A DNA stretch of 64,000 nucleotides from Dillenia suffruticosa (GCA_033439265.1 JAVTVX010000010.1:5208001-5272000), one strand, 5' to 3'. Shown: positions 11,556-38,698, counted from the first letter of the stretch. The notes: a model not told the origin generated them from the letters alone. Made by a program: numbers and translations.

Positions 11556-11582
11556 TCCTACGTTATTTTGTTACATTTTATT

Positions 11583-14342
11583 TGTCACGCCCCGACTCTC
11601 CCGTCGAGCACATAACAACCGCCGCGTTATCTCGACATACGGGCATGACCTCCCCATATACCGAGATAGCGCAAGGCATTCCAATTGTACAATAAATCTT
11701 CCAATACACAAATCCCTCAAATAAGAAAATCATATATACAGTCCACATGCAAAGGACTCAACTGGTCCATCCCTGTACACACCAGCATGCGTTGGCACAC
11801 ACATTTGGGAAGGGAATTCCTGTACATGCACGCATGCAGTGTGGCCATCCCAGCCAATCCACAATTCTCAGTACAAATAAAACATTCCAAAAATATTTCA
11901 AATCAAAATGAAAGAAAACTCAAATCATAGCTGTAGATTTAATATTTCAATCCAAATGTCCCAGTACAAGATAAAACATTTTTCCAAAAAAAAAAAACAA
12001 AATGGTTCAATGAAAATAATGAAATCTCAAATCATAATCGTCGGATTTTACCAATACTTGCCGAAGAGCTCAACCAGTATCAGTAAAATCCTCCCGGTAT
12101 GAGATATACAGAACTTCCTTTCCATGGTTCTACGTTCTACAATTCTCAAAAATTCTACACTACTAAATACCTATGCAAATCAGCAAAAATAATCCTCCAA
12201 TCTATAATAGTGGACGTCGTCTCCCTACACGTCCTCTGAAAAGGATTTAAGAGGGGGTGAGTATTTTAAATACCCAGTGAATGGAATGCAATGGTATGCG
12301 ACATATAAATGAGGGTTGAGGGTGGTGATGCCAAATGCATATATCAAATATCATTTAATGCAATAACGAAATTCATTCTCATAAAATCATTCATATCGAT
12401 CCACCATGACTCATATAATCAATTCAATCAGTCAAATCTCATTACAATTTTGGGGTTTGCCGAAAATAATCTCCTACCAATGGCCGTTGGTAGGATCCGC
12501 CAAGGAGTTTTTCATAATTTTCATAAAATCCCCTCCACCTTGGCGTTGGCGCGAAGCTCCGTGTGGTGCTACCACGTTATCCGGCAGCCTGAGGAGGCTC
12601 TCCATCCCGCCTACCACCAAGCTAAATAAAACAGCCTTAGCCACGCCGCCCCAACGGTCCGGTCCGTGCCAAGACTCAGACTATAGTCATTTTTCCCAGC
12701 ACCATGTTACTAAACTCAATTTATCAATCAATACACGCTCAAATATAAGGTAGAGCAATATTTCACAATTTACATGAGTATCACAAAGTAACATGGTACA
12801 AATAAGTCAATAGTCAACTCAAGAGTCATGGATATTTCAAAATATCATTTTAGGCATACCACAATCACAAAACAATTTCAATTTCATTTGCAAATTCATT
12901 TCAGAACTCAATTTATAAATCATAATTGAAAACAATTTACTCATTCATATGCACATAATCATCCACTCACTGTATACGGGAGGGTCTGCCGCTCCCTAAA
13001 ATGCACCACAATGTAAGAAGTATACTCCCCTCGTTTGATCACCAAGTGTGTCACTACAATGGTAACACATAAGATATATAAATTTGTGTTGCAAATTGAA
13101 AACTACTATGTTAAGTTATATTTCAATTAGTTCTTCATTTAGAATCAATGTTTAGGGCTCCGTAATTAGGCTCTAAATGTGTATATATGTTGTCCCTTTT
13201 TTCTTAACACCAAATCAACAAACTTCAATTGCTCATTTCCAAACCTTTTCTAATACCACAAAGTCACTTTAGACTACTAACACCATCATTCCCTCATTCC
13301 ATCTCTTGTATACTCCAAAACAGTCCACAAAGAATTGAATATGCTCAAGATAATCCACATTTGCATTACACATTTCCACAAAATTTCAGCATGCTAACCC
13401 CCATTCATCACCTCAAACATCGGCAAACACAACTCTATATTGTCAATTTAGGGTTCTCCCTAGAACTCCTATACATTACTCATCACATACACACACGTCT
13501 CCAAATTTCATGTCATACTCATCTCCAATCATCCCTGGACAGAATGCAACTCTTTATTCCCTTCTACAGTCATGGTCAGGCATATGCACATTCAACCTCA
13601 AACTTTACAAAATGAATGACAATTTCATAACCCACCAACACATTTTCTTCCCATCATTTCTACCAACAATGATGCACATACTTTTATCCATTTTTCACAA
13701 GAATTCTTTACACAATCTTTGTACTTTGAACACTAAATTTCAGTCCACCAAAAACGTTGAAATCATTCATATTTTTGTCCAACACAAAGTCCAACTTTCT
13801 GCACATATTCTTCACCTCATTTCACTCCACAACATACACACAAATTCATCATTTAAACATCATTTGGATCTTTCTACCATTTTTGTTTCGTTTTGCCCCA
13901 AATTCACTGTTCACAGAATTCCTAGGGTTTTGATTCTCTAACAAAAATCTCCAATATCTCAATAATAAATCACAATATAGTATTAAAGAAGTTAAACCCA
14001 AGTTTAGGGAGGAGAAATTACCTTGATTTTGGAGTCGGATTGAGTTTTGGAGTTTGGGTTACAAAAACCCTAAATTTCTCCCTTCGTGAAAATCTGAAAC
14101 TTCCTCTGTTTATCTTCCATTCCTTGAGTTTGCTTGAAGTTTTGGAAGTCCATAAAATGAATTTAAGTGGATAGTGGTTGATTGGTGGAAGATTGAACAA
14201 GAGAGGGAGAAGGTGATGAAACACATAGAGAAAGTCGGGAGCAAGGGAGGAGAAGAGAAAAAGGAAAGAAGAAGAAAAAGAAAGAAAAATGTGAGTGGTA
14301 GTGGGACCCACCTTTTTTTTTTTCTCTTTTCTCGGTGTTACA
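11583..14342 (-). mobile_element. Solo LTR of a Ty3-type retrotransposon (antisense)
   Basis: This 2760-base element starts TGTCACGCCCCGACTC and ends GGTGTTACA, so on the minus strand it reads TGTAACACC...GGGGCGTGACA, like the long LTRs of the element at 51934-62592. Perfect 5-base direct repeats TTATT flank it at 11578-11582 and 14343-14347, and it sits inside a minisatellite unit. No primer-binding site, polypurine tract or gag/pol sequence adjoins it, so it is a solo LTR left by recombination between two LTRs. It shares organisation (a GAGTATT...TACCCA block and a GC-rich block) but not close sequence identity with the other LTRs, which suggests a related family. Short frames inside are not genes. 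Confidence 0.88.
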
Positions 14343-14480
14343 TTATTGATATAGTTCTATGTTATTTTGTTACATTTGTTGGTATAGTCCCACGTTGTTT
14401 TGTTACATTCTGTTGATATAGTTTTACATTGTTTTGTTACATTTTGTTGATATAGACTTATTTTGTTATGTTGTTTTGGA

Positions 14481-16574
14481 TTTTTGGAGTGTAATAAATC
14501 TATGTGTTGGGCATAATTTAGTATTTGAACATAATTTTTAGTATTTTAACCGACGAGTATCAGAGATAAAGAAAATATTTCTTTATTAGAGTTTGATCAA
14601 CTCAATGTCTGTGCTTCTCTCTCTTTCTCCACTACTCAGTGCAACCACTCTTTTTTTGTCATGGCTGGATTGATGTTTATAAAATACATTAAGTAATCTG
14701 TGTTGGTCTTAATCTATTTTTACAATCATAGATTAATGTTTGTAAAGTACATCAAAGACATTAATGTTTCCTTTTACTGAATGTTGTTTTTGTTGTGGTT
14801 CTTACAATGGAGGTCATCAGGTAGCTTACTAACCGGATGGCTTCATTGTGATCCTTGGGAGGGTTTAATAGGAGCATCTAATCATAACTATGATATCTGC
14901 ATTCATGGTAAGCATCATATATACTCCTTTTTCATCATGGCTTGTATTATGTAATTTCTATAAAGCTTGTATACCCACCTACACAAGTGCTGTATGCATG
15001 AGAACATTTGGTGCATGCATTTATGCATGTGTGTTTACCACAGCTAGGAGCACGAAACTTCAATCAATTAAATGACATAATATAAAGAGGTTTTTCTTTG
15101 TTAGAAATCAATGACAACATTATTGAATTTCCAAACCAAAGAATTGGAGCGATGATTCCTATATCTATTATTTCCTTTGATTAGACTCTACTCTCTTAGA
15201 GAAGAAGGATGAATCGTATCAAAGCCCTCTTACTTCTACTAATATAGGTCTGAGTAGTGCTTTTTTCCTGGCCTCATTGCATTTTTTTAACTCATAGCCC
15301 ATTCTCATTATCTTTCATGAGTAAAGGCCTTGATGTGCATGCTTGATGTAGATTAAGAAAATTTGAAAAGTCTCTTTCAACTGAATATTGTAGATTAAGC
15401 AAATGTCTTTCTACTAGAGTTTGATCAGGTCAATATCTATAATTTATTTTCTCCGGTGCAGCCACTCTATTTTTGCCATTGCTGGATTGATACTTTCTTT
15501 ACTCTTTCTATTGCATTTTCTCTACTAGAATGATATTTCATTTTCCCTACTAGAGTTGTACGTTCCTCTCTTTGTATGTTCTTTTACAAACTCACATCTA
15601 CATGGTAGAAGCCGTCTTACAAGTTTCAATGTTTTATTGCATTGATCACAAATATTGTGGATTTTTGGAGTGCTCCAGATCCATGTGTAGGGCATAATTT
15701 TAGTATTTGAACAATATATGATTGAAAACTAGATACGAAGGCAGTATATGTCTCGTGTCTCCAAGTCAGTGTATTTCCAAATATCACGAGTAGATTACAA
15801 AGAGCAGGCAATTTCAACCCCCTCTTGCTTTCTCTTCCGTGTACTTAGAACTTTCCTAGAGTTTGATTGGATTATCATGATGTGTATCATTGTATCATAG
15901 TCTTATCGATAATAACTTCAAGGTTAAGGAAACACATAGTGCTAAAAGTTGATACATGGCCATGCACGAAATTTATCTTCTTTCAGATGCAGGGTGCCAT
16001 AGGTCGCGCTCTGTGTTTAGAAGACTAGTTTAAAGATTTTTGGATCTTTGTTCAATGGTGCAGGCACTTCCCTATTTTCTTTCTTTGAAGGGATATTTTC
16101 CCACAACTGGGTTTTATATAGGAATTTGATTACTTGGTCAGTACACCTATATATTATCTTGTTTGCTCTGATACAAATAATTTTATAATATAACTATTCT
16201 CTTGTACACATAGTGATGGCCGTGTTTGCATAAATTTACACCAATCTTTTGTTGTGCTTTAGAGTTTATCAGTTGAGATGATATTGGAAGAGATATAATC
16301 TTACCATCTCATGAGATGATAATTCGTTTAGCTCTCATTTTACTTATTTTATTTATTTATTCCTACTATAAATAACCATCCTACTATGAATGATACTGTG
16401 AGTGGACATCCTTAAGTCATTTTACCTTTGGAATTCAACCCCTACATTGTATGTATAGTTCTTTTTTCCAACTTAATATTGGTGTCAGTAACACATTGTT
16501 TTTAAGATGTAACTAACACCCAACCTTCTAGTTCTCCTTGGTACATGGATTCTCTTGGTGGGTTTACGGCTTGA
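14481..16574. other. Non-coding region with an internal degenerate duplication
   Basis: No gene is recognised. Two segments recur: TTTTTGGAGTG...ATC(T/C)ATGTGTTGGGCATAATTT at about 14486-14540 resembles 15658-15715. A segment at about 14583-14685 (AGAGTTTGATCA..TCAAT, CACTCT.TTTTTG.CAT, GCTGGATTGAT) resembles 15413-15492. These look like pieces of an old repeat. Reading frames are short and lack known motifs. Confidence 0.5.
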
Positions 16575-16583
16575 ATAATGTGT

Positions 16584-17459
16584 GGGTTATTTATCAAAAT
16601 ATTATTTTTTTAATTAAAATTATTTAAGTATTGTTATTTTTTTTTTAATTTTCCAAACTATTGAGTTTGCACTTTGAGAGTGCGAAAAAGTGAAGACTGC
16701 GAACACTCAGCCCGGTGGGCGAACATACCGGGCTCTTGTGAAGAAACATTTCTTCTTCCTTCCTCCCTCCGCCGCTGCTGTCGTTCTTTGTGACGAAACC
16801 CTAGCCTTCCTTCCTCCACCCGCCACTACTTCCTTCCTTCCTCCAATGCTGCTGCCCTTCTTTGTGACGAAACCCTAGTCTTCCTTCCTCCCTCCGGCGT
16901 TGCTTCCTTCCTCCCTCTGTCGCTGTTGCCCTCCCTCCACCGTTGTTGCCCTTCTTCGTAAAAAAGCCCTAGCCTTCCTTCCTCCATTAGCCATTGCTTC
17001 CTTCCTCCCTCTGTCGTTGCTGCCCTTCTCCATGACGAAACCCTAGCCTTCCTTCCTCCCTCCGCCGCTGCTTCCTTCATCCCTCCGTCGTTGCTGCCTT
17101 TCTCCATGATGAAACCCTAGCGAAGAACTTCTTTGCCGCTACTTCCTTCCTCCCTCCACCGCTGCCACCCTATTGATCTGCTTCTCCTTCTCCTTCTCCT
17201 TTTGTATCAAGTACGTAAAATTCGCACTCTAAGAGTGCAAATTTGATTTCACACTCTGAGAGTGCGAAATCGGTTTCGTATGCTCAGAGTGAGAAATTGG
17301 TTTTGCATTTTGTCACTATGAAACTAGTTTTTTTTATTAAATATAAGTTCGTATGATTTCGTACTTTTAGAGTGCGAAATCAATAGTTTAGAAAATAAAA
17401 AAAAAAACGATTATTTAAATAATATTATTTAAAAAAACTATATTTTGATAAATAACCCG
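16584..17459. mobile_element. Terminal-inverted-repeat element with 9-bp target duplication
   Basis: The left end GGGTTATTTATCAAAATA pairs with the right end TATTTTGATAAATAACCC, followed by inverted T-rich/A-rich arms and inverted TTTGCACT..GAGAGTGCGAAA / TTAGAGTGCGAAATC motifs. The direct repeat ATAATGTGT at 16575-16583 and 17460-17468 is a perfect 9-base target duplication, as for Mutator-like elements. The interior (about 16735-17170) is a tandem array of a pyrimidine-rich unit of about 70 bases (CTTCCTTCCTCC..CCG...GACGAAACCCTAG). The 93-residue minus-strand frame over it is a low-complexity artefact. No transposase is present. Confidence 0.82.
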
Positions 17460-17934
17460 ATAATGTGTTTTGGGGGGAGGGGGACTACAGCTAAAGTACT
17501 ATTTCATATTAGATTGTATAGATTATAGCATTGAGTTGCATTTAGTTTCCCAAAAGAGTCACCTTAGGAATAATTAGGACCAGACACTAGACACATTTTG
17601 CCATTCTTTAATATACTAGTGTGACTGGGAAGGTTTGGTTTTGTGTTAGATGTAGAAGAGTTATGTCTTTGTTATCTTTGAGTAACTTTTCCTTCTTTTT
17701 TTAATTTATTTGTGTTTATGACCGTAGAAAATCTCACTGGTTTGGTGCAGCGCTTGATATTAGGAGAAAATCTCAACTACCAAGTGTTGTGTTTGCCCTT
17801 GTTAGAGTAAAGCAAAATCAGAAATTCAGTGATTTTCTTTTGTAAATAATTGTTGCACAAATCTCACAGAAGAGGTTAGTTCTTCCCGCGGAAAAATGGG
17901 GGGGGGGAGGGAAGAAAGGAAGGAGTTTTGTAGG

Positions 17935-18390
17935 TATATATCCACAAAAACAATTTTAAAATATCTCCCTTAAAAACATATTTTTTAAATTGACACAGTC
18001 GAGTTTCTCGATATACACTATTTATGTATGTCGAGTTTTAAAAACTCAATATGTTAAAAAACAAAAATAGTGCATGTGGAGAGTGTGCTCTCCCTCCTCC
18101 TCCCTCTCTGCCTCTCCCACTCTCTCTCTCTCTCTCTCTCCCAAAATCCAAGAGGGAGAGCGAGAGGGAGGGAAAGAGAGAAAGAGGCAGAGGGGGAGGG
18201 AGGGAGGGGGAGAGTACATGTCGAGAGTTCAATTCTCGACTTACATTATTTATTTTTTTTAAGAATGTCAAGTTTTCAAAACTTGCATAAACAATGTATG
18301 TCGAGTTTTGATAACTCGACATGTTGTGTCAATTTTGAAAATTATTTTTCGTGAGAAATATTTTAAATTTTTTTTTCCTGATGAATATAT
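17935..18390. mobile_element. Foldback MITE-like element
   Basis: Inverted arms of about 70 bases (17935-18010 and 18302-18390) share AAATTGACACA, TTTAAAATAT and TCGAGTTT....AACTCGA motifs. Several copies of the motif ATGTCGAG / CTCGACAT are arranged symmetrically inside. The centre is a mirrored CT-rich (18095-18150) then GA-rich (18152-18215) tract capable of forming a long hairpin. A clear target duplication could not be identified, so the exact ends and superfamily are uncertain. Confidence 0.6.
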
Positions 18391-18488
18391 GCGTACAAAT
18401 CTCAGAAGAATGATCCATGACACATTTAGACAAAAAAAAAATAAAGGAATTTTTTCTCATGTTATTAGGAGAAAAAAAAGAGATAAGG

Positions 18489-18897
18489 TTGTACAAGAAT
18501 TTCTGAGGCAATACTTCATTTTACAATTGTCCGTACTCCTCGTGGACTTTTCCGGGGTTTGATATGCGATTTCAAAATTAATTTGGTCGAGATTCAGTAG
18601 TTCTTTCTCTGGCTTCAAGAGCCATGGGTACAGCGGGTTACATCATAAAATACACAAATAGGGTTGTTGCGATTCTTAATTTGGGTATGAAAAACAGCAT
18701 TTCGGGATCATCGAGGATGCAAGATACACAGATACAAACACTGCAGCCTATTCTGCGCTAGATAAATCTATGGACATCATGTTATCATCATCATCTCTCA
18801 CTCTAAAGTTGGTTATCGTCCCATACAATAACCAAGAGGGGATCCACGTTATAACATGCTTAAACAATTTGGATGTGCAGGACCAAACGGTGGACGT
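18489..18897. repeat. Dispersed duplicate A (matches 5228-5653)
   Basis: This copy aligns with 5228-5653 in the same orientation, with scattered mismatches and a shorter CT/ATC microsatellite. It lies about 1.55 kb beyond the 3' end of the CIPK coding sequence. It is probably the source location, because duplicate B also comes from the kinase locus. Confidence 0.85.
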
Positions 18898-20450
18898 GGT
18901 CTTAGGCCTTTCAATTATCAATGCCTTTTATTTTTTTGTTTTAACGTGTATAAATTTTATTTGACTAATTTGGTTCGAATACTGTGGAAACTATTTTAGA
19001 GATTGACTCTCTTAAATTCTTTTTCGTCATTCTCTCGTCATTTTTAGGGTTCGAACTCAAGATCTCGAGAGTGAAAACTATTTTAGAGATTGACTCTTCC
19101 AAATTCTTTTTCACCATTCAGAGGGTTCGAACTCAAGATTTTTGATTAAGAAGATAGAGTGTCTGATTATTCAACCCAAAATAATTTGATCAAACCTTTT
19201 TTAATTCAATTCTTTTTTTGATCTGTGACCCGTATTAGTATTAGAATAACTCAATTAATCCAATATGAATATTATAAAATCCAATTTAGGAACAACCCTC
19301 CCTTGTAATCCAATTCTTTTGTCCTCAATTATTTATAAGATATAAAGACTCTGGATTGCACCCATAACACCATCATCATTAGTAGTGAAAGATGAGAGAA
19401 CAGCTTTGACATCATGCAAACCACTCTACCCGTTGCATTCGTCTTAATAAACCTTAAAATTGCGGAAAACACGAAGGAACACAGAGAAAGAAAAATATTA
19501 TACCACATTTGGGTTTTAATTTTTAAGAGAACTAAAGCCATCACTCCATTACCCAAGTCAAGTGGCTCTTTGCATCAATCTCCATTAAGAAGGGTATGAC
19601 GGAGACTGTTTCTGGAGGGTCAGGGCTATTCTGCACCTAGTACCTGTGTGTATCAGATCATTTTTGCTTGATTTGGTTAGCATCTTTTTTAACTTTATAA
19701 TTTATGAGCTGAGCCGACAAATCCACCCTCTAGTTAAATCTCTTGCCTTGATTAGCTAATTAATCACCATCAGCCGCAGCTACATGGTGATCTTATCCGC
19801 ACGCCAAGTGCTACTCCCTACCTCCTTGATTTTTAGTTGGCCAAGGCCAGCGGTTTTCCATAGAAATATGAATCTGACGGATTGGATTAGAGAGGTCGAA
19901 CCTGGCATGGGTTGGGTTTACATTGCATGAAATCGACGAAATCTATACCAGAGAAATTGGAGACTAACCAGAGAGAAGGGAGTGTCTCCCAATTGCCTTT
20001 TTTTTTTTTTTGTGGATCTCCCATTTGCCTCTTGTACCTTTTGGTATCCCATGCACCATCTTAGTAGCCATTATATATACAAATAAGGTGTATTTATGTT
20101 CATCTCTTTTTGGACAATGTTCACACAAATTACACAGATAAAGGCCTCTCAGAAACACGCCATGTGCTTAGTCGGGCCCAACATGGCTTATACCGGATAC
20201 CAGATAAGCTTTACCGCTTAAGGACCAACCTAGCTCTAACTGTATTTAGTCAGGCCCAATGTGGTTCTGAACACCCGTGATTAATACCCAAAAAAAAATG
20301 CCTTCCAACTCTAATACCTTAGAGGGCAATTGGTGGAGAAAATGGTACAGTGAGGAGGAATGAAAGAATTAATCAAAATACCAGCACCAGCACCTAAATA
20401 TTTTTGCAGACTCAGTCCTGACAAAAGCCTTTTCCTCCTATGTCTCTTTA
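18898..20450. other. CIPK 3' flank; no gene seen
   Basis: Contains a small tandem duplication at about 18985-19140 (ACTATTTTAGAGATTGACTC ... GGTTCGAACTCAAGAT twice). The CIPK 3' UTR is expected immediately left of 20451 on the minus strand. No other coding region is supported. Confidence 0.5.
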
Positions 20451-35053
<14,603 letters not shown>

Positions 35054-35103
35054 TCCCGAGTACAAGAAATAGGTTACAGAACTGTGTGCTTTGAAACTTA
35101 TCC
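35054..35103 (-). other. CIPK 5' UTR, part next to the start codon
   Basis: Fifty bases precede the ATG. On the minus strand the sequence GTATTACAG|GGATAAG gives a good splice acceptor at 35104-35105, implying an intron in the leader. An upstream TTG in frame (about 35063) could extend the frame, but the ATG at 35051-35053 gives the family-typical N-terminus MNQPKVKR. Confidence 0.7.
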
Positions 35104-36361
35104 CTGTAATACACAGAGGAAATCTTCATGGCCAACTTTGTTTGTACAAAGAATCAAGCACTAGACTAGGACAGTTTCACAATGATGACCATATTAGTAA
35201 GACCAGGAAAAAATATAATAAGATAAATATATATTCAGTCCAATTCAAAGATTGTAGCTTTTAGGGTTTCATAGAAATCAAACAGAAAACACACAAACAA
35301 CATTTTTCTTAGCTGAAGGACTAAAATGGAAGGAGAAGTTTGCAACAAAATCATAAGTCTCTAGCAAACAGAAAATTCTCATGCTTAATGTTCATTGAGC
35401 AGCATATTGCATCATAAAGGCCTTTTCTAAAGCCTGTCAGTCAGAAGTCTGTAGGCATCTAGTCTCATCCCAGAAAAATTGATTTAGCAATGACTTTCAT
35501 CAAACAAAATGTGATAATGTTACCATGCTGCTCAAATTCCTCTTGAACTTGCACTGAGTGGAATACTCCTCACGTTTAAACACACAAGACAAATACAGAT
35601 GCGTACAGCCAGCAGCCAGTACAGTCTAAATTGCTTCTTGTTCATTTTATTTTGTGATCTCCTTAGTACTTGTGATAATGAATCTAAAAATTTACCAATA
35701 GAGGAAAAAAAAGAACACCAACCGAGCTCAATAATAGCTCAAATCTCAAATGCAAGCAATTTAAAAGACCGGGAAATTTTCAACTCAAACACAATCACAA
35801 TCGAAAAATTAGGGTTTGGTAAAATTGCCAAACCCCAAAAAGTTTTTGGTGGAAAACTAGCCATAACAAACAATGAGCTCAAAAAAGACGAATAACATTA
35901 ATGTGGAGGCATGGTACACCTTGATGATAAAGCTTAAAATGAATGAAAAGCAAGCCAACTACAGCAACTTGGAAAAGGGAACAGCCATTGTCCTGACCTA
36001 TCCAAGATTCTCGAGGGCAAAAGAAGTTGAAAGTACACATCACAGATATGCGAAAAGAAAGACAATAAACAATTCTACAACCAATTTATATATGATACTA
36101 ATACATATAAATTGAATATACAAATCATAGATTCTCAAGTGGGAGATATAGAATATTACACAGAATTTGGTGGTCAGGATTTAGATCTCTCTTTGAACAA
36201 AAGCCAACCACGAACTCCGCCACACCGAAGAAAAACTCAGACCAAACTTAAACTATTCGCGTATGCTTCCACCTTCAGCCATTCCAGCAATCAGCGACAA
36301 GAGAAATTAATAAAATAAATAAAACAAAGTCAAACTAATATTGTAGGCAATATGTTCTAAT

Positions 36362-36428
36362 TTAAAAACAAAAAAAACAAAAAAAAAAACAAAAAAAAAA
36401 ACAAAAAAAAAAACCAAAAAAAAAAAAG
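36362..36428. repeat. A-rich (A9-10 C) tract
   Basis: Runs of 8-12 adenines separated by single cytosines, in the presumed leader intron of the CIPK gene. This is low-complexity sequence without coding value. Confidence 0.9.
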
Positions 36429-36799
36429 ATGGCTCAAAAAATGCATCCCAACTCCTGTTCAAATCCCCAAATCCGGCCCACCTTGCTCTTTCAACCAACT
36501 CCAGATCTCCGTGTCCAGAAAAGGAAAAGGAAAACAAAATAAGAAAGCTGTAATTGAAGAGGAGTCGTCAATCAAAGAACTTCACAAAAGGAAACCCATA
36601 TAGGAACACTTTTTCTTTTTTTTGGAGATACCAATAATCCCCTTTCAAAATTCTAGGCAAAATGAACAGGGTTACAACACCCACATGGATTTTTCTCACT
36701 CGAAGCAGAAATTGAAAAACCAAAGCACAAGCCCATTTCAGTTCTTGAAGAAGTCTACCCACCAAACATTTCCAGAAAGCAAACTAATGCAACCAACCG

Positions 36800-37115
36800 A
36801 AAGAAATCAGATATACAAAAAGGATCAATAAAAGCAAATTTTGAGCTCGACCATCTCTTAATGAAGCCAAAATCAATGGGAACCCTGAAAGCCAAAAACC
36901 ACCGAACAGCAAAGAAACAGAGAAACATATATATACAAAGAAACGTGAGAGAGATAAGCAACCAAAAAAATCATGAGGGGCCTGGAGAGAGAGAGAGAGA
37001 GAGATAGAGAGGATATACATCAAATTTGACAGAGAAGATAAGAAGAAGGGAAAGAAATAAGCAGAGAAGCGAGAAGACAACAATTTTGAGGTTTATGTGG
37101 CTCTTATAGAGCAGT
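36800..37115 (-). promoter_or_regulatory. Probable CIPK leader exon and core promoter
   Basis: On the minus strand CTCTATAAGAG at 37101-37111 is a plausible TATA element. It is followed downstream by a pyrimidine-rich CT tract (36985-37010), typical of plant 5' UTRs. The donor of the leader intron could not be chosen with confidence; GAT|GTATAT near 37017 is one candidate. The intron would then span about 1.9 kb to 35104. Confidence 0.45.
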
Positions 37116-37319
37116 TAGGGCCAAATAAGGACCAACCCAATTCCAAAAAAAAAAAAGTATCCCCTCTTCTTCATCTTCTTCTTCTTCTACAACTACACGT
37201 GCAGTTTACTGTAAGCTACAACTATCAGTACCGGAACAGTGGTAGCAGAAGTACCAGTAGTTGGGACGGAATTGAATGGCAAATTAAGCTTGAGAGCAAA
37301 ACAACAAGGTGAATGAATA

Positions 37320-38649
37320 AGGTCCATGTGTTAAGTTTTATTTATGACTCTGCAAAGGGAGTCATGTCCCCACAGACAACACTCGGATGGTGACAAAATT
37401 CTCATCATTCTATCGACCAACACATCTTTCTTTCCCTCTGTACTTGTGCTAACAGCGACAACTCTCTCTCTCTCTCTCCCTCTCTCTCTCTAAATATCTA
37501 AACTACCTTGAATATGCAGCGATACTTCATCGCTTATGATAATCCATTAATAGAGAGGGTTCCGATTTTGTTTTGATTCTAGAATGATTTTGGTATGGTT
37601 CCGTAGTGGATTTAGTTTCATTCCTCCTTTTCATATGGTTCTTTGCGATTTTTTATGATATTTTGAGATACTCTAAATCTTTTAATATTTCTTTATAATT
37701 TGATTTCAAATTTTGTTTTCATGAATTTATTGATGTTTCATTTTTAATTTTTAAAAATTAAAAATTAGAAATGATAATCTTTCGGTCATCATGGGGTTCC
37801 TATTCAAACCATAAAAAAATTGATTTTCAATTTTAGATTATTTATAATTTTTTTATAAATTATTAATACTAATATTACGATTTGAGTAAAATTGATTTAT
37901 TAAAAAATAAAATTAATCGGCATTTTCATCGTAATTGCGTCTAATTTTTTAGTGCTGCGAAAGCGTAGGATTGACTTTGGACGTTGGACCCTCTCTCTCC
38001 GTCCATGATGGTGTTTTATCAAAGCAGAGAAAAGGAAAAAAATTTCGTCACCTTTATTTCCATTCTCTTAATGTTTAATGATGTTTAATGCTTTTAATAA
38101 TTGGGTCGGTGGGGCCCATCTTAAGCGACGGTAACCACGTGGTTTTTATAATTATATTATATATTAAAAATTTTATTTAATTTGAATGAAATCTAACTCC
38201 AATTTTATACCGTAGAATATCACAATTTCTTTATACAATTATATATAATTGAAAATTTTTTCATAATATTAATAGGATAAACATCTCTCCCGACGTAAGA
38301 GTTTTTGGATCCGATGTATTAAAATTTTGTTATTTTATCTAAAATTTAAAATTCAAACCTTTACCTCCCAAAACAAAATAATGCAACCCTTTATCAAAAA
38401 AGAAAGCTAAAATCATATAATTTTTTTTTTCCATCAAAATAAACAGATGCTTCCGATTCACTTAATCATATTTTTAAGTGTGATACTAATATACTGTGAA
38501 TTTAATAACAAGATATTAAATTTTTTTATCAAAATATTGAGTTTAAGTTTTATAAATAAAAAAACAAACGTCGTAAGAGTATATCTATAAATTGAATTTT
38601 AAAATATTTGAATTGAATTATTCAGATAATTCAAATATTGTGATTAAGT

Positions 38650-38698
<49 letters not shown>

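Larger units (their letters stand above)
6297..14480. repeat. Tandem array of a gene-like unit alternating with a T-rich minisatellite
   Basis: At least five degenerate units of about 0.6-0.75 kb follow each other in one orientation. Each begins near TATAAGACATGCCGAAGATA and ends near GTTGCTTAGCTGCTC. They are separated by minisatellite blocks built on a unit of roughly 32-34 bp containing TTTTGTTACATTTTGTTGGT and ATAGTCCTACG. Spacing between unit starts is about 620, 1590 (610 of it an insertion), 880 and 750 bases. The array is interrupted by a TRIM (6464-6982), a MULE-like element (7860-8470) and a solo LTR (11583-14342). The minisatellite resumes at 14343-14480. I do not recognise the unit. 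Confidence 0.85.

Noticed and set aside
13229..13941. Two plus-strand frames of 128 and 143 codons
   Set aside because: Both are inside the solo LTR, have no recognisable motif and overlap each other in different frames.
16690..17107. Short proline/alanine and glycine-rich frames near AAACCCTAG repeats
   Set aside because: The frames follow a ~70-base tandem repeat inside a transposon and are not conserved in length or frame.
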